A stretch of 64,000 nt of DNA, taken from Glandiceps talaboti (taxonomy: Eukaryota > Hemichordata > Enteropneusta > Spengelidae). A model generated the notes under the pieces. The model had not been told where the DNA came from and searched no databases. It saw only the letters and a list, made by a program, of their open reading frames with translations. The position numbers and the translations under genes were made by a program. The DNA lies in NCBI RefSeq assembly GCF_964340395.1, contig NC_135565.1, positions 22,288,209 through 22,352,208 of the forward strand, read 5' to 3'. Shown here piece after piece: positions 63,212-64,000 of this stretch (its first letter is position 1; each line of letters starts with the position of its first letter).

Positions 63212-63848
63212 GTAAATGAAATACTTGCTTCAAACCATTCAGAAAGAGACGAATGAACAGTTGTACAAGCACGTGTTATACGTATCGGTTTTAAGTTTTC
63301 ATATTTGGCCATGAAAATATCATTTTAGAGATATCGCACAATTTATTGAACCTCGGAGGACTCAAATCGAAACATTCTGTATGTATTTACGTTTGATTAT
63401 TTTGTCAATGGATATATTTTAGTCACTTGTAACTGATGTCAATGAAATGTACTGACACAGTCTGACACAGTGACACATCCAGGCGTGTATCTGTTGGGGA
63501 AATCCCACACCTGTTCATTTTTTGCCGCCCTCGTGAATTGACTGGTAAGGTTCAGCATGCTCCATTTACAATCATACCAAACATACATTTGTATAAAGCG
63601 AATCAATCAGTTCATAATTGAATATTATTTTATGTCAACTAAATCAAGACCTTGCTTTGAGTCCGAAAAACGAGTTGTCTTGTAGGACGCTGAATTCCCT
63701 ATTTTCGCGATTAAATACACATTGACCCACCCCTTAGCCTTGCTGCAATAATTGTAGCTTTATTTTTTTGAGCTTTGATGTTGTTTTACAATTTTTTTAA
63801 AAGCTTTTAATCACCCCAGGGTTTGCACTCAAAATTAACTTTTGTTTA

Positions 63849-63884
63849 TAAACCCCCCCCACCCACCCACCCACCCACCCACCC
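63849..63884. repeat. (CCCA)n microsatellite
   Basis: C-run followed by about seven CCCA/CACC units. Confidence 0.9.
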
Positions 63885-64000
63885 TAAAAAAGAACAATAA
63901 ACAACTCAAAATCAAAAATATTTAAATGTTGCAGGTATATCCATCCCACTTCCTCACGATACCAATCCCCCTCCTAATCCTGACATGGAGGAAATAATAA

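Overview
The window is AT-rich animal genomic DNA with spliced genes, very many micro- and minisatellites, several hairpin MITE families, non-LTR retrotransposon fragments and one well-preserved Ngaro-type tyrosine-recombinase retrotransposon. The gene content (death-effector and NHL domains, a TBC RabGAP, a cytosolic sulfotransferase) and the repeat types fit an invertebrate deuterostome such as a lancelet or acorn worm. The species cannot be fixed from the sequence alone.

Layout. (1) 1-29.1 kb, + strand: a six-exon gene joins a death effector domain (DED), a GT4-like glycosyltransferase, a short linker exon, a charged coiled coil and a six-bladed NHL propeller. Every inferred intron is phase 1 and the spliced CDS is 2,946 nt without an internal stop. 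The 13-kb second intron carries segmental repeats, an LTR-like element and the antisense Ngaro element (10.58-15.15 kb: gag-like, RT/RNase H, tyrosine recombinase, split direct repeats A1...B1-A2-B2). The last intron holds a LINE insertion, a 43-bp minisatellite, two hairpin elements, a second LINE fragment and a 59-bp minisatellite. (2) 32.5-44.8 kb, + strand: a 14-exon TBC-domain RabGAP gene (681 codons, both catalytic fingers present). Six of its exon edges are expanded into tandem arrays whose units contain the splice site itself. (3) 51.7-53.6 kb, + strand: an unidentified multi-pass membrane protein, essentially intronless downstream, whose N-terminal part lies in a different frame. (4) 59.0-60.0 kb, - strand: a cytosolic sulfotransferase in two exons with an unusual last intron. 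(5) 53.6-58.9 kb and 60-64 kb: minisatellites, MITEs and microsatellites, plus a possible first exon of a gene running off the right edge.

The two main candidates for something new are the DED-glycosyltransferase-coiled-coil-NHL fusion, which has the architecture expected of an innate-immune sensor/effector, and the repeated growth of splice-site-spanning minisatellites within one gene, including an array of four terminal exons that could give alternative C-termini. Several minisatellites here appear to have grown from, or to have been hit by, transposable elements. All gene models are manual splices without transcript support.
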